Shown here piece after piece: positions 9,532-19,305 of a DNA stretch of 64,000 nt. The translations under genes were made by a program, and so were the position numbers. The notes under the pieces are model-generated. The model was not told where the DNA came from. It was given only the letters and a program-made list of their open reading frames with translations, and made no database searches. Origin of the DNA: Candidatus Puniceispirillum sp. (lineage in GTDB: Bacteria > Pseudomonadota > Alphaproteobacteria > Puniceispirillales > Puniceispirillaceae); assembly GCA_028382965.1 (NCBI GenBank), contig JAOEUK010000003.1, positions 124,001 to 188,000 on the forward strand, written 5' to 3'. Each line of letters opens with the position of its first letter. Within the stretch, counting starts at the first letter, position 1.

Positions 9532-10741
9532 TATTCAAAGACTTCTCAATAATTCTTTCCAAACGATCAAGTATTTTTTTTCGATCAAACTCTTTAAGTG
9601 CATATTTTCTTCCGGCCTCACCAATATTTTTGCGCTGCTCCGTAGTTTTGCTTGCAAGCTTTATGACATTCTCACAAAAATGATCAACATCTGACGCGTC
9701 GGCTACAAATCCCCCTCCGGAGTCAAATATTATTTTAGCGCCCTCACCATTTATCATTGCCAGTATAGGCTTGCCTGAAGCCATATACGTCTGAACCTTT
9801 CCTGGAACAGTTAGAGATACTACGGGGTCATCACACAACGTCACCAAAAGCGCGTCAGCTTTGTCAAAAATTTTTGGCAACTCATTTGCAGGCAACTGAC
9901 CAGAAAACTCAATAATTTTATCTAAGTCTAAACGCGAAACCTCCGACTTAAACCAAGAAAGCAACCTGCCGTCACCAACTATTTGCCATCGTATTTCAGG
10001 GAGACAGTTAGCCAATTTAGAAGCAGCCTTCAATAAAGATGGCAAGTCCTGAGCCACCCCAATATTTCCGGCGTAAACAATTTTAAAATATTCTAATTCT
10101 TTTTTTTTACAAATCGATTGGTGAGCTTCATAATCTTTTTCAATCCAATTTGGAAGATACTTTATTTTATCTGTTTGGATACCCTGAAGCTTAAGACTCT
10201 TTGAAAAAGATCTTGAAGAAATGAACAAGATTTCACATCTAGCATATACCCATTTAACCCAATAGTTAACTGCATTGAGAAGAAACAGAGATTCAATTGC
10301 TTTCGTGGCCCTCAAACTCTCAGGCCATAAATCAAGAATCCAAAAAAATACGGGAACTCCAATTATCTTTGATGCTAAAATAGCGGGAAATCCAACTGTT
10401 GCGGGGGAAGTCTGAAATACTATGATTGCAGATTGCTTTCGTGAAACCCGCCAAAAAATACAAATTGAGGCAACAAGTGCAAAGCTTATATAGTTTAAAA
10501 ACAATTGCCACCATGTCCCTGAAAATCTTGGTAACATCGGGACCCGTATTATAGAAGCTCCAAACAGTTGTTCCTTCCAAGGTCCCATCCAACCATACCC
10601 ATGATAAAATTTTCCCTGAGGATAATTCGGTAACCCTGTCAAAACAGTTATTTTATGTCCTCTTTTTATAAAATCAGCGACTAATTCATTAATACGAAAG
10701 TTTTCTGGGTAAAAATATTGAGAGATTATGAGTAAATTCAT
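9521..10741 (-). CDS. wbuB: WbuB-like glycosyltransferase (probable L-FucNAc transferase)
   Basis: A 406-residue GT-B glycosyltransferase of family 4. The opening NLLIISQYFYPENFRINEL and GHKITVLTGLPNYPQGKFY are characteristic of WbuB, which in E. coli O26 transfers FucNAc. The C-terminal donor-binding half contains PGKVQTYMASGKPILAMING. Adjacency to fnlABC supports L-FucNAc as donor (inference). The ATG at 10741 is preferred over the one three codons upstream because relatives start with Met-Lys/Asn directly before the first strand. Confidence 0.82.
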   Translation of the reverse strand: MNLLIISQYFYPENFRINELVADFIKRGHKITVLTGLPNYPQGKFYHGYGWMGPWKEQLFGASIIRVPMLPRFSGTWWQLFLNYISFALVASICIFWRVSRKQSAIIVFQTSPATVGFPAILASKIIGVPVFFWILDLWPESLRATKAIESLFLLNAVNYWVKWVYARCEILFISSRSFSKSLKLQGIQTDKIKYLPNWIEKDYEAHQSICKKKELEYFKIVYAGNIGVAQDLPSLLKAASKLANCLPEIRWQIVGDGRLLSWFKSEVSRLDLDKIIEFSGQLPANELPKIFDKADALLVTLCDDPVVSLTVPGKVQTYMASGKPILAMINGEGAKIIFDSGGGFVADASDVDHFCENVIKLASKTTEQRKNIGEAGRKYALKEFDRKKILDRLERIIEKSLNNEQ

Positions 10742-10763
10742 GCCACACATTCTTCTAAAAAAC

Positions 10764-11921
10764 TCATTTTTTTTGGACTTTAACTAAATAATTAGCCCAC
10801 TGCCATCCAATCTTTTCAAGATTAAATTGTTTTACCACATATTTTGATATTTTTATCCCTCTTTCGACCCTATCATTATTGCTCCAATTAGCTGCATCTT
10901 CAATAGCCGTCTTTAAAGCTTTCGCGTTGAGATCTATTAAAACTCCACCATATTTATCCCAACAATTCAACCCTGTTTCTTTGCTTGTAATAGTCGGTGT
11001 TTTTAACTGAGCTGCCTCTAGATTGACCATGGCCAAGACCTCAGAATAGGACGGTACAAGCACCACCCATGCAGAACTGACAAGTTTTTTTTTCTCTTCG
11101 CCATATACAGGTCCTAGAAATTTTATCCTTGATTTCTTTGATGACAAGTTTGTTAGTTTTTTTAACCTGCTGTAATAATTACTAACTTCTTTTGGTCCTG
11201 CAATTAGAAGCTCCCAATCGGAGGATATTACGGAAGCACTGAAAGCCTTGATTGCGATATCAACTCCTTTGACTGGATGCAGTCTTCCAAGAAACAAAAA
11301 ATATTTTTTAGAATCAAAAGCTTTAACATTTGCAATCTTAATATTCAAAGGGAGAAGCGAGTTTGGTATTATCAACTTTGCTCGCTTTTTAAAAAATAAT
11401 TCAAAATGGTTTGCCTCCAATTCAGTGATTGCATGAAGATGAACATTTTGATGAAGAAAAAAATGAGCAAAACCCTTCCAGTAAATTTGTTTTTTTAGAT
11501 GTTTTAGCCACCCCTGATGGCTCAGAGCCCATGGAGAGGTTGAGCCATGCGCGGACAGAATAAGGGGAAGTTTTAGTAAATGTGTTGCAATAGCGCTTAT
11601 GATAAATCCTGCGCGCCAAAATTCATGGACGTGAACATGGGTAATTTTTTGCAACCGGCAAATTTTCATCAGGCCTTTCAAACCTGTCAATGGATAGTTC
11701 CAACGACCAAATAGGAACCTCTTTTTGCTGACATTAATTACAACGCCATCTGGCCTAAAAACCTCGTTTTCGTTGACTGTGTGAACCCCAACCCATCCAA
11801 AATGCTTGGCCTGCCAGCCAGCTATTTGAGATACCGTTTTCGACACTCCAGTATTTTTAACCGAAAAATCATCTAAAACGTGAAGTATCCGAATAGCGCC
11901 ATATCGTTCTTCATTCAACAT
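10764..11921 (-). CDS. Glycosyltransferase family 4
   Basis: A retaining GT-B glycosyltransferase of about 385 residues. The N-terminal half has RILHVLDDFSVKNTGVSK and HVHEFWRAG; the C-terminal half has FLFLGRLHPVKGVDIAIKAF and the E-x7-E-like segment SYSEVLAMVNLEAAQLKTP. The ATG at 11921 lies just after the stop of the preceding fusion gene; a TTG at 11945 would give a 23-base overlap, and neither has a strong ribosome-binding site. Donor and acceptor are unknown. Confidence 0.8.
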   Translation of the reverse strand: MLNEERYGAIRILHVLDDFSVKNTGVSKTVSQIAGWQAKHFGWVGVHTVNENEVFRPDGVVINVSKKRFLFGRWNYPLTGLKGLMKICRLQKITHVHVHEFWRAGFIISAIATHLLKLPLILSAHGSTSPWALSHQGWLKHLKKQIYWKGFAHFFLHQNVHLHAITELEANHFELFFKKRAKLIIPNSLLPLNIKIANVKAFDSKKYFLFLGRLHPVKGVDIAIKAFSASVISSDWELLIAGPKEVSNYYSRLKKLTNLSSKKSRIKFLGPVYGEEKKKLVSSAWVVLVPSYSEVLAMVNLEAAQLKTPTITSKETGLNCWDKYGGVLIDLNAKALKTAIEDAANWSNNDRVERGIKISKYVVKQFNLEKIGWQWANYLVKVQKK

Positions 11922-11922
11922 T

Positions 11923-14031
11923 TTAAAAAGAAATGCCCTCACCAATTAACCGGTACCGCTCGCCACCGAGGCCAACTTTAAAGTTTGCAACCCCAAAGGT
12001 CTTAACTTCGTCTATACCGCCAAGATCAAAAAAATCAAAGCCTTGCTTTTTTGCACAAATAATTGCCGCCCATAAAAGTAAATAATGGCCCCGTAACCTT
12101 CGTCCGTCTGAACCGCTCCAGCCCAGAAAATATGTCAATGTATTGCCATGTGGCACACAAACTATTCCAGCTATCGGGATTTTATTTTCAAGAGCAACTG
12201 ACACAGTCAAGTGAGCCCCCGACGTTTTCATTTGATTGTATATTTCTTGGTATAACTTTATTGGAAACTTTTCACCTCTAGACTTCATCATCTCCAGACA
12301 GTTTTCCAAAAGCCAAGTAAAGGTCTTCTCATCACTCGATTTAATTACTTCAAGATTATTTTTTTGCGCTGAATTTAATAAATTACGCCATTTCCCAGCA
12401 AGTTGAGCCCGTAATAAGCTTTCGTCAAGCTTAAGATTTAGTAACGATGAACTCCAACCTTTTACATCGAGTAATTTGAATCTACTTGTATAAATACATG
12501 TTACATTTTCTTGTTGAATCCGTAATTCTGGTGCCCAAAACAAGACCCGCCCTGCTGAAAGCATACCAAGCTCTTTGCTAACACGTTCAAAGCAACTCTT
12601 CTTTAGCGATTCCGGGCAATTTTTTGCAAAAATTGGCCCTCGGTTTATTCTATAAATCTTAAAAAAACCAAATTTCAACTGCAGTACTTGAGCTACTGCG
12701 ACTAAGATCCCATTATGTTTTATTGCTAATCTTTTTAAATTCCAAATTGAATTTTTTTTCTTTGCCTCACCATAACTCCAACTTTGCAAAATATTTGAAT
12801 ATAAACAGTTCAGTAGAAATTCATTCCATTCTACCAGACTTAAACTATCCCATTCAAAAGTTATATTTTTTAAAGAATCATTCATTTTTTTATGAGAAAA
12901 CCAACTCAGTAAATCGTGTCCTTTTAATGATTGATGAATAGGCAAAAACATATTTTCATTTCTTAACCTTAAAGCAGTCGAATGATCATTTGAATCCATC
13001 TTACAGTTTGAGTTTAAATCAGGCCAACTTGACACTGGAATGCCCATTTCATTTAAAATCTTAAATGATTTTTTTGAATTTAATGAGCTATAACTAGCCC
13101 AGTAAGGCGTTCCTTCAGATTGAGGTGATCGCAAACTAGGTCGTAAGCCAAGTTGTGGATTCATTTCAACTAACTCATCCAAAATCTTTAGATTTAACTC
13201 ACGCGACAAACAGACAGACATTTGTGCACTCAATAGCTTTGGAATAGCACGTAAAGAAACATCTGAGATTTTCACCGTTTGCCAGCAAAAGACGGATGCA
13301 TCATCATTAAACATTAGAGGAATTTTTTTTGATCGAAAACCAAATTTTTGAAGAAGTCTCTTGATAAACCAGAGAATATTGTGGTTCACAAAGCGGTTAT
13401 TTACGAAGTTTTTTTTATTGTTAAAAACATATTCTTTTAATGAAAGTCCTGATAATATATCTACATTCAGTTTACTTGCACCCGTTGACTGCGCAAGCAA
13501 GACGGCACCATCAGGTATCGGGAGAATTTTATGAGGACTATAAAAAACAAAATCTCCCTCAGTCCCAATTGCTTTGTTATTTGGAAAGCAATGAGTTGCA
13601 TCCTCAACTAACCACGCGCCTGTTTTTTGGCAAAATTCCCGAGCTTTAGCAATTGGTTTGGCAAAACCAAAATAATGAACAAATATAAATATATCAGGAA
13701 CACTAATAGTCGACATCTTATAAACTGAGGAGTACTTTGGCTCTAATTTTTCGTCTATTGGATAGTAAAATATTTTTGCACCAACCTCCCTTAAAGGAGC
13801 AAGCGATACTTCACAAAAATATTCAGGAACCCAAACAATTACTGATTTATTAATATTTTTCTTTTTTCTGCACTCCGCTACCAATGCAAATGAATAGGCC
13901 GACTTCGATAGCCAGCCAACAAAAGCATCATTATCCCGAGTAAAGTGTGATCTGGCTACTTCGACATTACCTTTTTTGCCTGGCAAAAAATCAACAAATC
14001 CCTTCCAAGTGGGCAGTGGAACAAATGTCAC
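11923..14031 (-). CDS. DegT-type aminotransferase fused to FemAB-like acyltransferase
   Basis: A 702-residue protein with two enzyme halves. Residues 1 to about 380 resemble a DegT/DnrJ/EryC1 PLP aminotransferase: VEDATHCFP near 142-150 and the probable PLP lysine Lys168 in SPHKILPIPDGAV. The last 300 residues look like a FemAB/GNAT-fold peptidoglycan-bridge-type acyltransferase, with SAQKNNLEV, GIVCVPHGNTLTYFLGWS, LRGHYLLLWAAI and DFFDLGGID. I infer that one half could aminate a sugar and the other acylate an amine, perhaps with an aminoacyl group. The reading frame is continuous with no internal start. I do not know a named family with this layout. Confidence 0.72.
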   Translation of the reverse strand: MTFVPLPTWKGFVDFLPGKKGNVEVARSHFTRDNDAFVGWLSKSAYSFALVAECRKKKNINKSVIVWVPEYFCEVSLAPLREVGAKIFYYPIDEKLEPKYSSVYKMSTISVPDIFIFVHYFGFAKPIAKAREFCQKTGAWLVEDATHCFPNNKAIGTEGDFVFYSPHKILPIPDGAVLLAQSTGASKLNVDILSGLSLKEYVFNNKKNFVNNRFVNHNILWFIKRLLQKFGFRSKKIPLMFNDDASVFCWQTVKISDVSLRAIPKLLSAQMSVCLSRELNLKILDELVEMNPQLGLRPSLRSPQSEGTPYWASYSSLNSKKSFKILNEMGIPVSSWPDLNSNCKMDSNDHSTALRLRNENMFLPIHQSLKGHDLLSWFSHKKMNDSLKNITFEWDSLSLVEWNEFLLNCLYSNILQSWSYGEAKKKNSIWNLKRLAIKHNGILVAVAQVLQLKFGFFKIYRINRGPIFAKNCPESLKKSCFERVSKELGMLSAGRVLFWAPELRIQQENVTCIYTSRFKLLDVKGWSSSLLNLKLDESLLRAQLAGKWRNLLNSAQKNNLEVIKSSDEKTFTWLLENCLEMMKSRGEKFPIKLYQEIYNQMKTSGAHLTVSVALENKIPIAGIVCVPHGNTLTYFLGWSGSDGRRLRGHYLLLWAAIICAKKQGFDFFDLGGIDEVKTFGVANFKVGLGGERYRLIGEGISF

Positions 14032-14077
14032 AAAACTATCCTCGACAATATTTTTACTTTTTTAGCGCCATAATAAA

Positions 14078-14959
14078 TCAAAGCAGCTTAACTCCCATTT
14101 TTCCTGCCAAATGCATATCTAATAACTTTGCTTTTGAAGAGTACCTGAGATCACAAGCACCCTCAAGAAACGAACCAATAGTATAAACATTTTCATGAAC
14201 TGTGAGTGAATCTCGCCTTAAAATTTTTGCTGAACCCCAATCACGATTAAAGCCCCTTAAGCCAGAGTAAACAAAATCAAAATGCTCTGAAGCAATTTGT
14301 AATGCATCTTGCCCAATACTTGCAAAATCACCAAAAGGAAAAGCAAAGTGTTGAACTTTGAAACCTAATTTCTTTTCAATCACTTTTGCAGAATCTCTGA
14401 TTTCAACTTCCAATGTTTCTTTTGCTAGGCCTTGGGTTAAACGCTTATGCGATTTTGTATGCGCGCCAATTACATGGCCCATTTTCCTCAATTTTTTTAA
14501 ATCCTCCCAGTTCATGCTCCAGAGGTGATCCGAAAGGCCACTCTCTTTAGGATTTAATTTTAAGTTTTCTCTCACAAATTTTAGTGTCTGGCACTCTCTC
14601 TCTTCCTCAACAAAATCTGTAATCACAAAAAATATAGCCTTAATGTTCATCGGCTTAAGCACCTTATCTGCAACAAAAAAATCTGACTTAAAGCCATCAT
14701 CAAACGACACTAACAAAGAGTCTTTTTTAAGGAACTTACGTCCAGAGACAACTTTCTCAAAGTGCGTTGGGGTTATAAAGTTCCATCTTTTAGATAGCCA
14801 TTTCAATTGACTTTTCAGCAAATCCACTTCATTCGGTGCTATCCCATGATAAAGGAGAACCCTCAATGAGGGTTTTTCATTAACCCTAAAAGCACTACTA
14901 AATCGCCGAAACGTTCGGTAAAATGGGTACACAATTGGTAAACAAGCCTTTAAGAGCAT
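14078..14959 (-). CDS. Polysaccharide deacetylase family protein (NodB-like)
   Basis: A 293-residue carbohydrate esterase family 4-like protein. It has LLYHGI near residue 35, the catalytic-type LVSFDDGFKSD (Asp-Asp of motif 1) and HVIGAHTKSHKRL (His-x3-His metal site), then FAFPFGD. The N-terminus (LLKACLPIVYPFYRTF) is mildly hydrophobic but not a clear signal peptide. It probably removes N-acetyl groups from a glycan or glycolipid. It lies 46 bases upstream of the aminotransferase-FemAB gene, so it could expose amines for that enzyme (inference). Confidence 0.85.
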   Translation of the reverse strand: MLLKACLPIVYPFYRTFRRFSSAFRVNEKPSLRVLLYHGIAPNEVDLLKSQLKWLSKRWNFITPTHFEKVVSGRKFLKKDSLLVSFDDGFKSDFFVADKVLKPMNIKAIFFVITDFVEEERECQTLKFVRENLKLNPKESGLSDHLWSMNWEDLKKLRKMGHVIGAHTKSHKRLTQGLAKETLEVEIRDSAKVIEKKLGFKVQHFAFPFGDFASIGQDALQIASEHFDFVYSGLRGFNRDWGSAKILRRDSLTVHENVYTIGSFLEGACDLRYSSKAKLLDMHLAGKMGVKLL

Positions 14960-15184
14960 ATAAAAAATCCTTGTGTAAGAAACTCTGACAAAATAAAATG
15001 ACTTTCATACTAAGACTTTTAATCGCAGTCCAAAAACAGTCTCAGAGAAATAACATAATTATCTACTAATAAACAAAGAGACAATTGATAGTTAGCAACT
15101 AATCTAGCACACATTTATAAAAGCTAATTAAATGAGAAACTAGACGATTTAGCGATTAAAGTAGTACCTATTTCGGAGATTGAA

Positions 15185-17062
15185 TTAATTGTCGCGGTTG
15201 CCCCCGCATTCATGTAGCTTATTAGTATTAAATTTTATAAGCCACGCCCCTGAAATGACGGAACGGTTAAAAGGATTGCGTGAAGCAATTTTCATTGGAC
15301 CAGACGTCGCAATAATCTCTTCAAAACAATTAAACAATGGCATTTTGTTGTTTGGCATACTTGTTAACAAGACATGAGTTACCCCTTCAGCCACCAAGCG
15401 ATCCAAATAAGCTTTGGGATAAGGTGCTGTATTAGGCAAATAATGAACCCAGGTATAATCCACTGCTAACCTCGGTGATAGGGCCATAGATCTGTGACCA
15501 TTTAGCAAAACTGCATCTTGAGGCAGAACCTTATCCACCCATTTCATTAAACTATATCCATTTGCAGAACTTCGCATTACGGCATCCCTCCAAGGCACAT
15601 TTAGCGATCCAGAAAATAAATATATCGAACTAATACTAGCAATTAAAAGAACACAAACAGTTTGCGCATAAATAATCTTATGAAGAAATGGTGGGAATAT
15701 AACATGTTTTGTCTGTATCCCCGATGCAACAATGACAAATGACAGTAAAATTGGTTCAAGATACACGCGTCCCGAGGGTGGAGCCAAAAAAGTATTTGCT
15801 ATAAAAATAAACCCAACTGTGAGTAAGGCCGCTAAATTCATATTGTTCAATTTCAACCTGAGAAAAAAGATTGGAAGAATCGAAAATCCAATAATAACGG
15901 ATATATCACCAATACTTGAAGGTAAAAAAATTGATATTGGAAATGGTAGCCAACCAGATGTATCAGCATTCTTGCTAAACAAGGAAATCATCTCCGCCGT
16001 CCCAGGATATTTTCCAGGCAAGGGAGAGAATAACGCCTCAAAAACATTGCCGCCCCAATTAAAAGCTTTCCAAATAGCGGAAGGCAGGACTAGGACCAAA
16101 AATGTTGAAAAAGCGATTAGAAGACTACTCTTCATCTCTTTTTGTAAAATCATTATATAAAGAGCAAACAACCCAACACAACCACCGCCCAACAAAAAAT
16201 TAAACTTCACTTGTGTGGCCGACGCGCAAAGAAAGCACACCATAGCGAATCGTTTTTTTAATACGACAACACTTATTCGCTCTAAAGAAGGGTGAGTGGC
16301 TATAAAAAATGCAATGACCAGCATTGATATTGGCCACATTAAAGGCTTAGCACCAGAAAGAAGGAACAACATTAAAGGACATGAAAGAACAGCAAGTGAT
16401 AGCACTCGTTCTTGACTGCAACCTCTCGAAAATGGTTTGAAATTTTCACCCCAAAACAAAGAGATAACTCCCATTACACTGCAATATTGAATCAAAGAGC
16501 CAAATTGTTCAGAACCAACAGATAAACCGATTGCATTTAAAGATTCGCCGCTGCCTGCTAGCCTTGCAGTGAACCACTCAGGTTTTCTTGGTAAAGAGCC
16601 TGAATTCAAAATTTCGATTGCAGAACCAAGATGATAATCTAAAACATCTGCAGCCGTTGTTGGCCCAAGTGAGAGCATCAACAAGATGATGGAAAGTAAT
16701 CCAAATAATATTTGTACTGGGCCTAAATAAAATTTTTCCAATTTCGTTTTTTGAATAAGCTCCGAATAAAATTTTACTAGTCTTAAAAAATTCAGTGTTC
16801 CAGCGGCCGCTATGAACAAGCCAAAAACCTGTCCAGTTGCATAGCCTGCAAATCCAAAAAATGAGATAAAATGGAAAATATTAGCGGTCACCATTGCCCC
16901 GACAGGAACCGAACAAAATCTAACTGGAAGACTATTGTCAGTTTTTAGAAATCCTAATAATTGAAAAAAGCGACTTCCAATTAAATCTAGACCTAAAACT
17001 AAAAAAATTGACATAATAAGAGAGTACGGAGCAGGGTACAGAAAGTTATCTAGACCAAACAT
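15185..17062 (-). CDS. Polytopic membrane protein, GT-C-like
   Basis: A roughly 625-residue inner-membrane protein with at least ten hydrophobic segments and a soluble C-terminal tail. The pattern of a first luminal loop (GPTTAADVLDYHLG, then PEWFTARLAGSGE) followed by many helices resembles GT-C glycosyltransferases and the LIC_10190-type membrane proteins of glycan loci. The ATG at 17062 follows a GGAG Shine-Dalgarno by six bases and is preferred over an upstream TTG. The neighbour is a GtrB-like GT2, so it may use the polyprenyl-phosphate sugar made by that protein (inference). A polymerase role cannot be excluded. Confidence 0.6.
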   Translation of the reverse strand: MFGLDNFLYPAPYSLIMSIFLVLGLDLIGSRFFQLLGFLKTDNSLPVRFCSVPVGAMVTANIFHFISFFGFAGYATGQVFGLFIAAAGTLNFLRLVKFYSELIQKTKLEKFYLGPVQILFGLLSIILLMLSLGPTTAADVLDYHLGSAIEILNSGSLPRKPEWFTARLAGSGESLNAIGLSVGSEQFGSLIQYCSVMGVISLFWGENFKPFSRGCSQERVLSLAVLSCPLMLFLLSGAKPLMWPISMLVIAFFIATHPSLERISVVVLKKRFAMVCFLCASATQVKFNFLLGGGCVGLFALYIMILQKEMKSSLLIAFSTFLVLVLPSAIWKAFNWGGNVFEALFSPLPGKYPGTAEMISLFSKNADTSGWLPFPISIFLPSSIGDISVIIGFSILPIFFLRLKLNNMNLAALLTVGFIFIANTFLAPPSGRVYLEPILLSFVIVASGIQTKHVIFPPFLHKIIYAQTVCVLLIASISSIYLFSGSLNVPWRDAVMRSSANGYSLMKWVDKVLPQDAVLLNGHRSMALSPRLAVDYTWVHYLPNTAPYPKAYLDRLVAEGVTHVLLTSMPNNKMPLFNCFEEIIATSGPMKIASRNPFNRSVISGAWLIKFNTNKLHECGGNRDN

Positions 17063-17142
17063 GTTAGACTCCAAAAAAACAAAAAAATGAGGTATGAACT
17101 ATTTGTGATTTATTGGTTAACAATATTTTAATTTTGTTCCTG

Positions 17143-18081
17143 TTATTTCTTTGAGTTTATAAACTCACGTTCAAACGCGCGCCTATCAAGATAGGCAATG
17201 CTGTCAAGAATAAGGGCGACAGCGGCCGTAATAATTGCAACTATCTCAATCGCACTTGCTAAAATTGCTGAAGGTATCAAGGAGACATATCCAGTCTCAA
17301 GAAATTCTTTTATCACTGGGTAGCCAATAATAAGACCAAGAAAAAACAATAGAAATGACATAGTGCCAAAAAGCTTCAGAGGCCTGTAATACCGAAAAAT
17401 GTTTAAGAGTGTTAAGATAACACGGATTCCATCTTTAAAAGTATTCAACTTTGATACGCTGCCTGTTGGCCTATCTTGGTACGAGATTGAAACTTCTTTA
17501 ATATGTAATCTTTTATCAAGAGCGTGTAGAGTCATGTCCAATTCCACATCAAAACCCGCCGCCATTACCGGATATGTCTTAACAAACCTTCGAGAAAAAA
17601 CACGATACCCACTTAGAATGTCAGAGAGGCTAGTTGCAAACAGCCAATTCACCAAGTTCCTAATCATCTTATTGCCAAAGTTATGGAATTGCCGTTTATT
17701 TTCTTTAGCGTAGTGTCCTCCAACGTGTCTGTCCCCAACAACCATTTCAGCTTCACCGGCCACGATTGGCTGCAGTAATTTATAGATCTCTGCAGCTGGA
17801 TATGTTAAATCAGCATCTGCTACTACAAATATATCTGCTTCAACTTCATCAAAAGCACAACGAATGCCATTTCCTTTGCCAGATCGCCTCACATTTAGAA
17901 CACCACCCTTGCACTTAAGTTTATTTAAAGTATTCAACGAAATTGACTCAGTCGAATCTGTTGATAGATTATTGGCCACCCATATTTCAGCTTCCGGGGC
18001 GTGCTTGTTAAAATCTTCAATAGTAAGCCTTATCGTTGCTTCCTCATTATAAGCTGGCAAAATAATCGCGATTTTTTTCAT
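17143..18081 (-). CDS. GT2 polyprenyl-phosphate glycosyltransferase (GtrB/ArnC/DPM1-like)
   Basis: A 312-residue family 2 glycosyltransferase. The GT-A domain has IILPAYNEEATIR, VVADADLTYPA (DxD-type metal site) and ILSGYRVFSRRF; two C-terminal membrane helices follow after residue 230. This layout is that of enzymes that load a sugar onto undecaprenyl or dolichyl phosphate. The ATG at 18081 is chosen because the family starts directly with MKKIAIILPAYNEE; an upstream GTG at 18105 is possible. It partners naturally with GT-C enzymes and GtrA flippases, and both types occur in this locus. Confidence 0.85.
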   Translation of the reverse strand: MKKIAIILPAYNEEATIRLTIEDFNKHAPEAEIWVANNLSTDSTESISLNTLNKLKCKGGVLNVRRSGKGNGIRCAFDEVEADIFVVADADLTYPAAEIYKLLQPIVAGEAEMVVGDRHVGGHYAKENKRQFHNFGNKMIRNLVNWLFATSLSDILSGYRVFSRRFVKTYPVMAAGFDVELDMTLHALDKRLHIKEVSISYQDRPTGSVSKLNTFKDGIRVILTLLNIFRYYRPLKLFGTMSFLLFFLGLIIGYPVIKEFLETGYVSLIPSAILASAIEIVAIITAAVALILDSIAYLDRRAFEREFINSKK

Positions 18082-18111
18082 TTTTAAAATCTCTTGTTTG
18101 AACACTTTGTT

Positions 18112-18999
18112 CTAGTAGTTAAATTTGAAAAGATTAGAACACAAACCAACCCAACATCTTGCGCAAAATGGGAAACTAATAACAGACTTAAAAAAATAGT
18201 AATATGCTCTACTAAAATTTCCATTTTTTTGCAGAGAACGAGCTCCCTCATAATAAATCAAGGATGAACGACGCCTAACATGCCACCATGATGGTTTTAA
18301 TGACATTGTTAAAAGATGGTGTTGAAAGACCGCTTGAATTGCACGCATATTACGCAAAGGTTTGGCGCTATTACTATCTGAATGAACTCGATACTCTCCT
18401 AAAATTTCATTTAAAAAAGTAATTTTTGCGCCCCCCCGAGCCAACCTTAACCAAAGGTCATAATCTTCCGCTGTGACAAATTCTTTTGATTCACAAAACA
18501 GACCTACTTTTTTTAAAAAATCTCGAGACAAAACAACTGCAGAAGTCGAAATACAGTTCCTAGAAAAAAGTAGTTTTTCATAAGTTGCTAAAGTAGCTGG
18601 GCCATAGAGTACATGACGTGTTTTTGAACCATTCTCGACCCAAGCTTCTCCGTGACAAACAAGGTCAAAGCCCTCACCTAAAATTTTCAAACATTTAGAT
18701 AACTTTTCTGAGGTCCAAGTGTCGTCAGAGTCCAAAAAAGCAATAAAGGGGGCCTTTGACATTTTTAGAGCAATATTTCTTGAAGCTGCGATTATACCAT
18801 TATTTGAATATTGGATGGTTTTAATTCTAGAATCATTAAACGATGCCAGAACAGTGGCTGTGTGGTCATCAGAGTAGTTATCGACGACAAAAGCTTCCCA
18901 CAACTTAAAGCTTTGACTTAGTAAAGAATTCAATGCCTCAGACAAATAATCTGCTTGATTATATGTCGGTATAATTACTGAAACAATTGCTCGTGGCAT
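18112..18999 (-). CDS. Glycosyltransferase family 2
   Basis: A 295-residue GT-A glycosyltransferase with VSVIIPTYNQADYLSEAL, FVVDNYSDDHT and the metal-binding FLDSDDTW, then VTAEDYDLWLRLA, which places the catalytic base region. No membrane helices are needed for its role; the C-terminus is moderately hydrophobic. It is cytoplasmic and extends a lipid-linked glycan. The next gene downstream, GtrB-like, starts 30 bases after it, which suggests one transcript. Donor unknown. Confidence 0.88.
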   Translation of the reverse strand: MPRAIVSVIIPTYNQADYLSEALNSLLSQSFKLWEAFVVDNYSDDHTATVLASFNDSRIKTIQYSNNGIIAASRNIALKMSKAPFIAFLDSDDTWTSEKLSKCLKILGEGFDLVCHGEAWVENGSKTRHVLYGPATLATYEKLLFSRNCISTSAVVLSRDFLKKVGLFCESKEFVTAEDYDLWLRLARGGAKITFLNEILGEYRVHSDSNSAKPLRNMRAIQAVFQHHLLTMSLKPSWWHVRRRSSLIYYEGARSLQKNGNFSRAYYYFFKSVISFPFCARCWVGLCSNLFKFNY

Positions 19000-19305
19000 C
19001 AGACTTTTTTGAACATGTTATGTTAATCCTCAAAGCTTTTATTTTCTTTAATTCTCGTTGGACATCAAAAATTACTCGTGTGATTAGATTTAATCTAGGA
19101 ATTTGTCCGATTAGTATAATAAAGCAAGTCAACTGGTATAAATAAGACAGCACCTTTTATTAAAAATTTATCCATCCGCATGAGTAGTTAGAAATATGTT
19201 AATAGATGCGATTGCGAGCCCTTTATCTGTTCTTCCCCAAACACTAACATACATCTCTATAAAATTCCTTATTCGCATATTTTTTAAATGACACCCTATA
19301 GGCTT
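19000..19305. other. Intergenic stretch without a gene
   Basis: 306 AT-rich bases lie between two minus-strand genes. A short open stretch reaches back from the GT2 gene but lacks a ribosome-binding site and looks like chance. This may carry a promoter for the GT2/GtrB-like/GT-C group, since the gap breaks otherwise tight spacing, but no clear motif is visible. Confidence 0.4.

Noticed and set aside
18959-19153. 64-codon minus-strand frame before the GT2 gene
   Set aside because: It overlaps the start of a secure glycosyltransferase and has no start signal.
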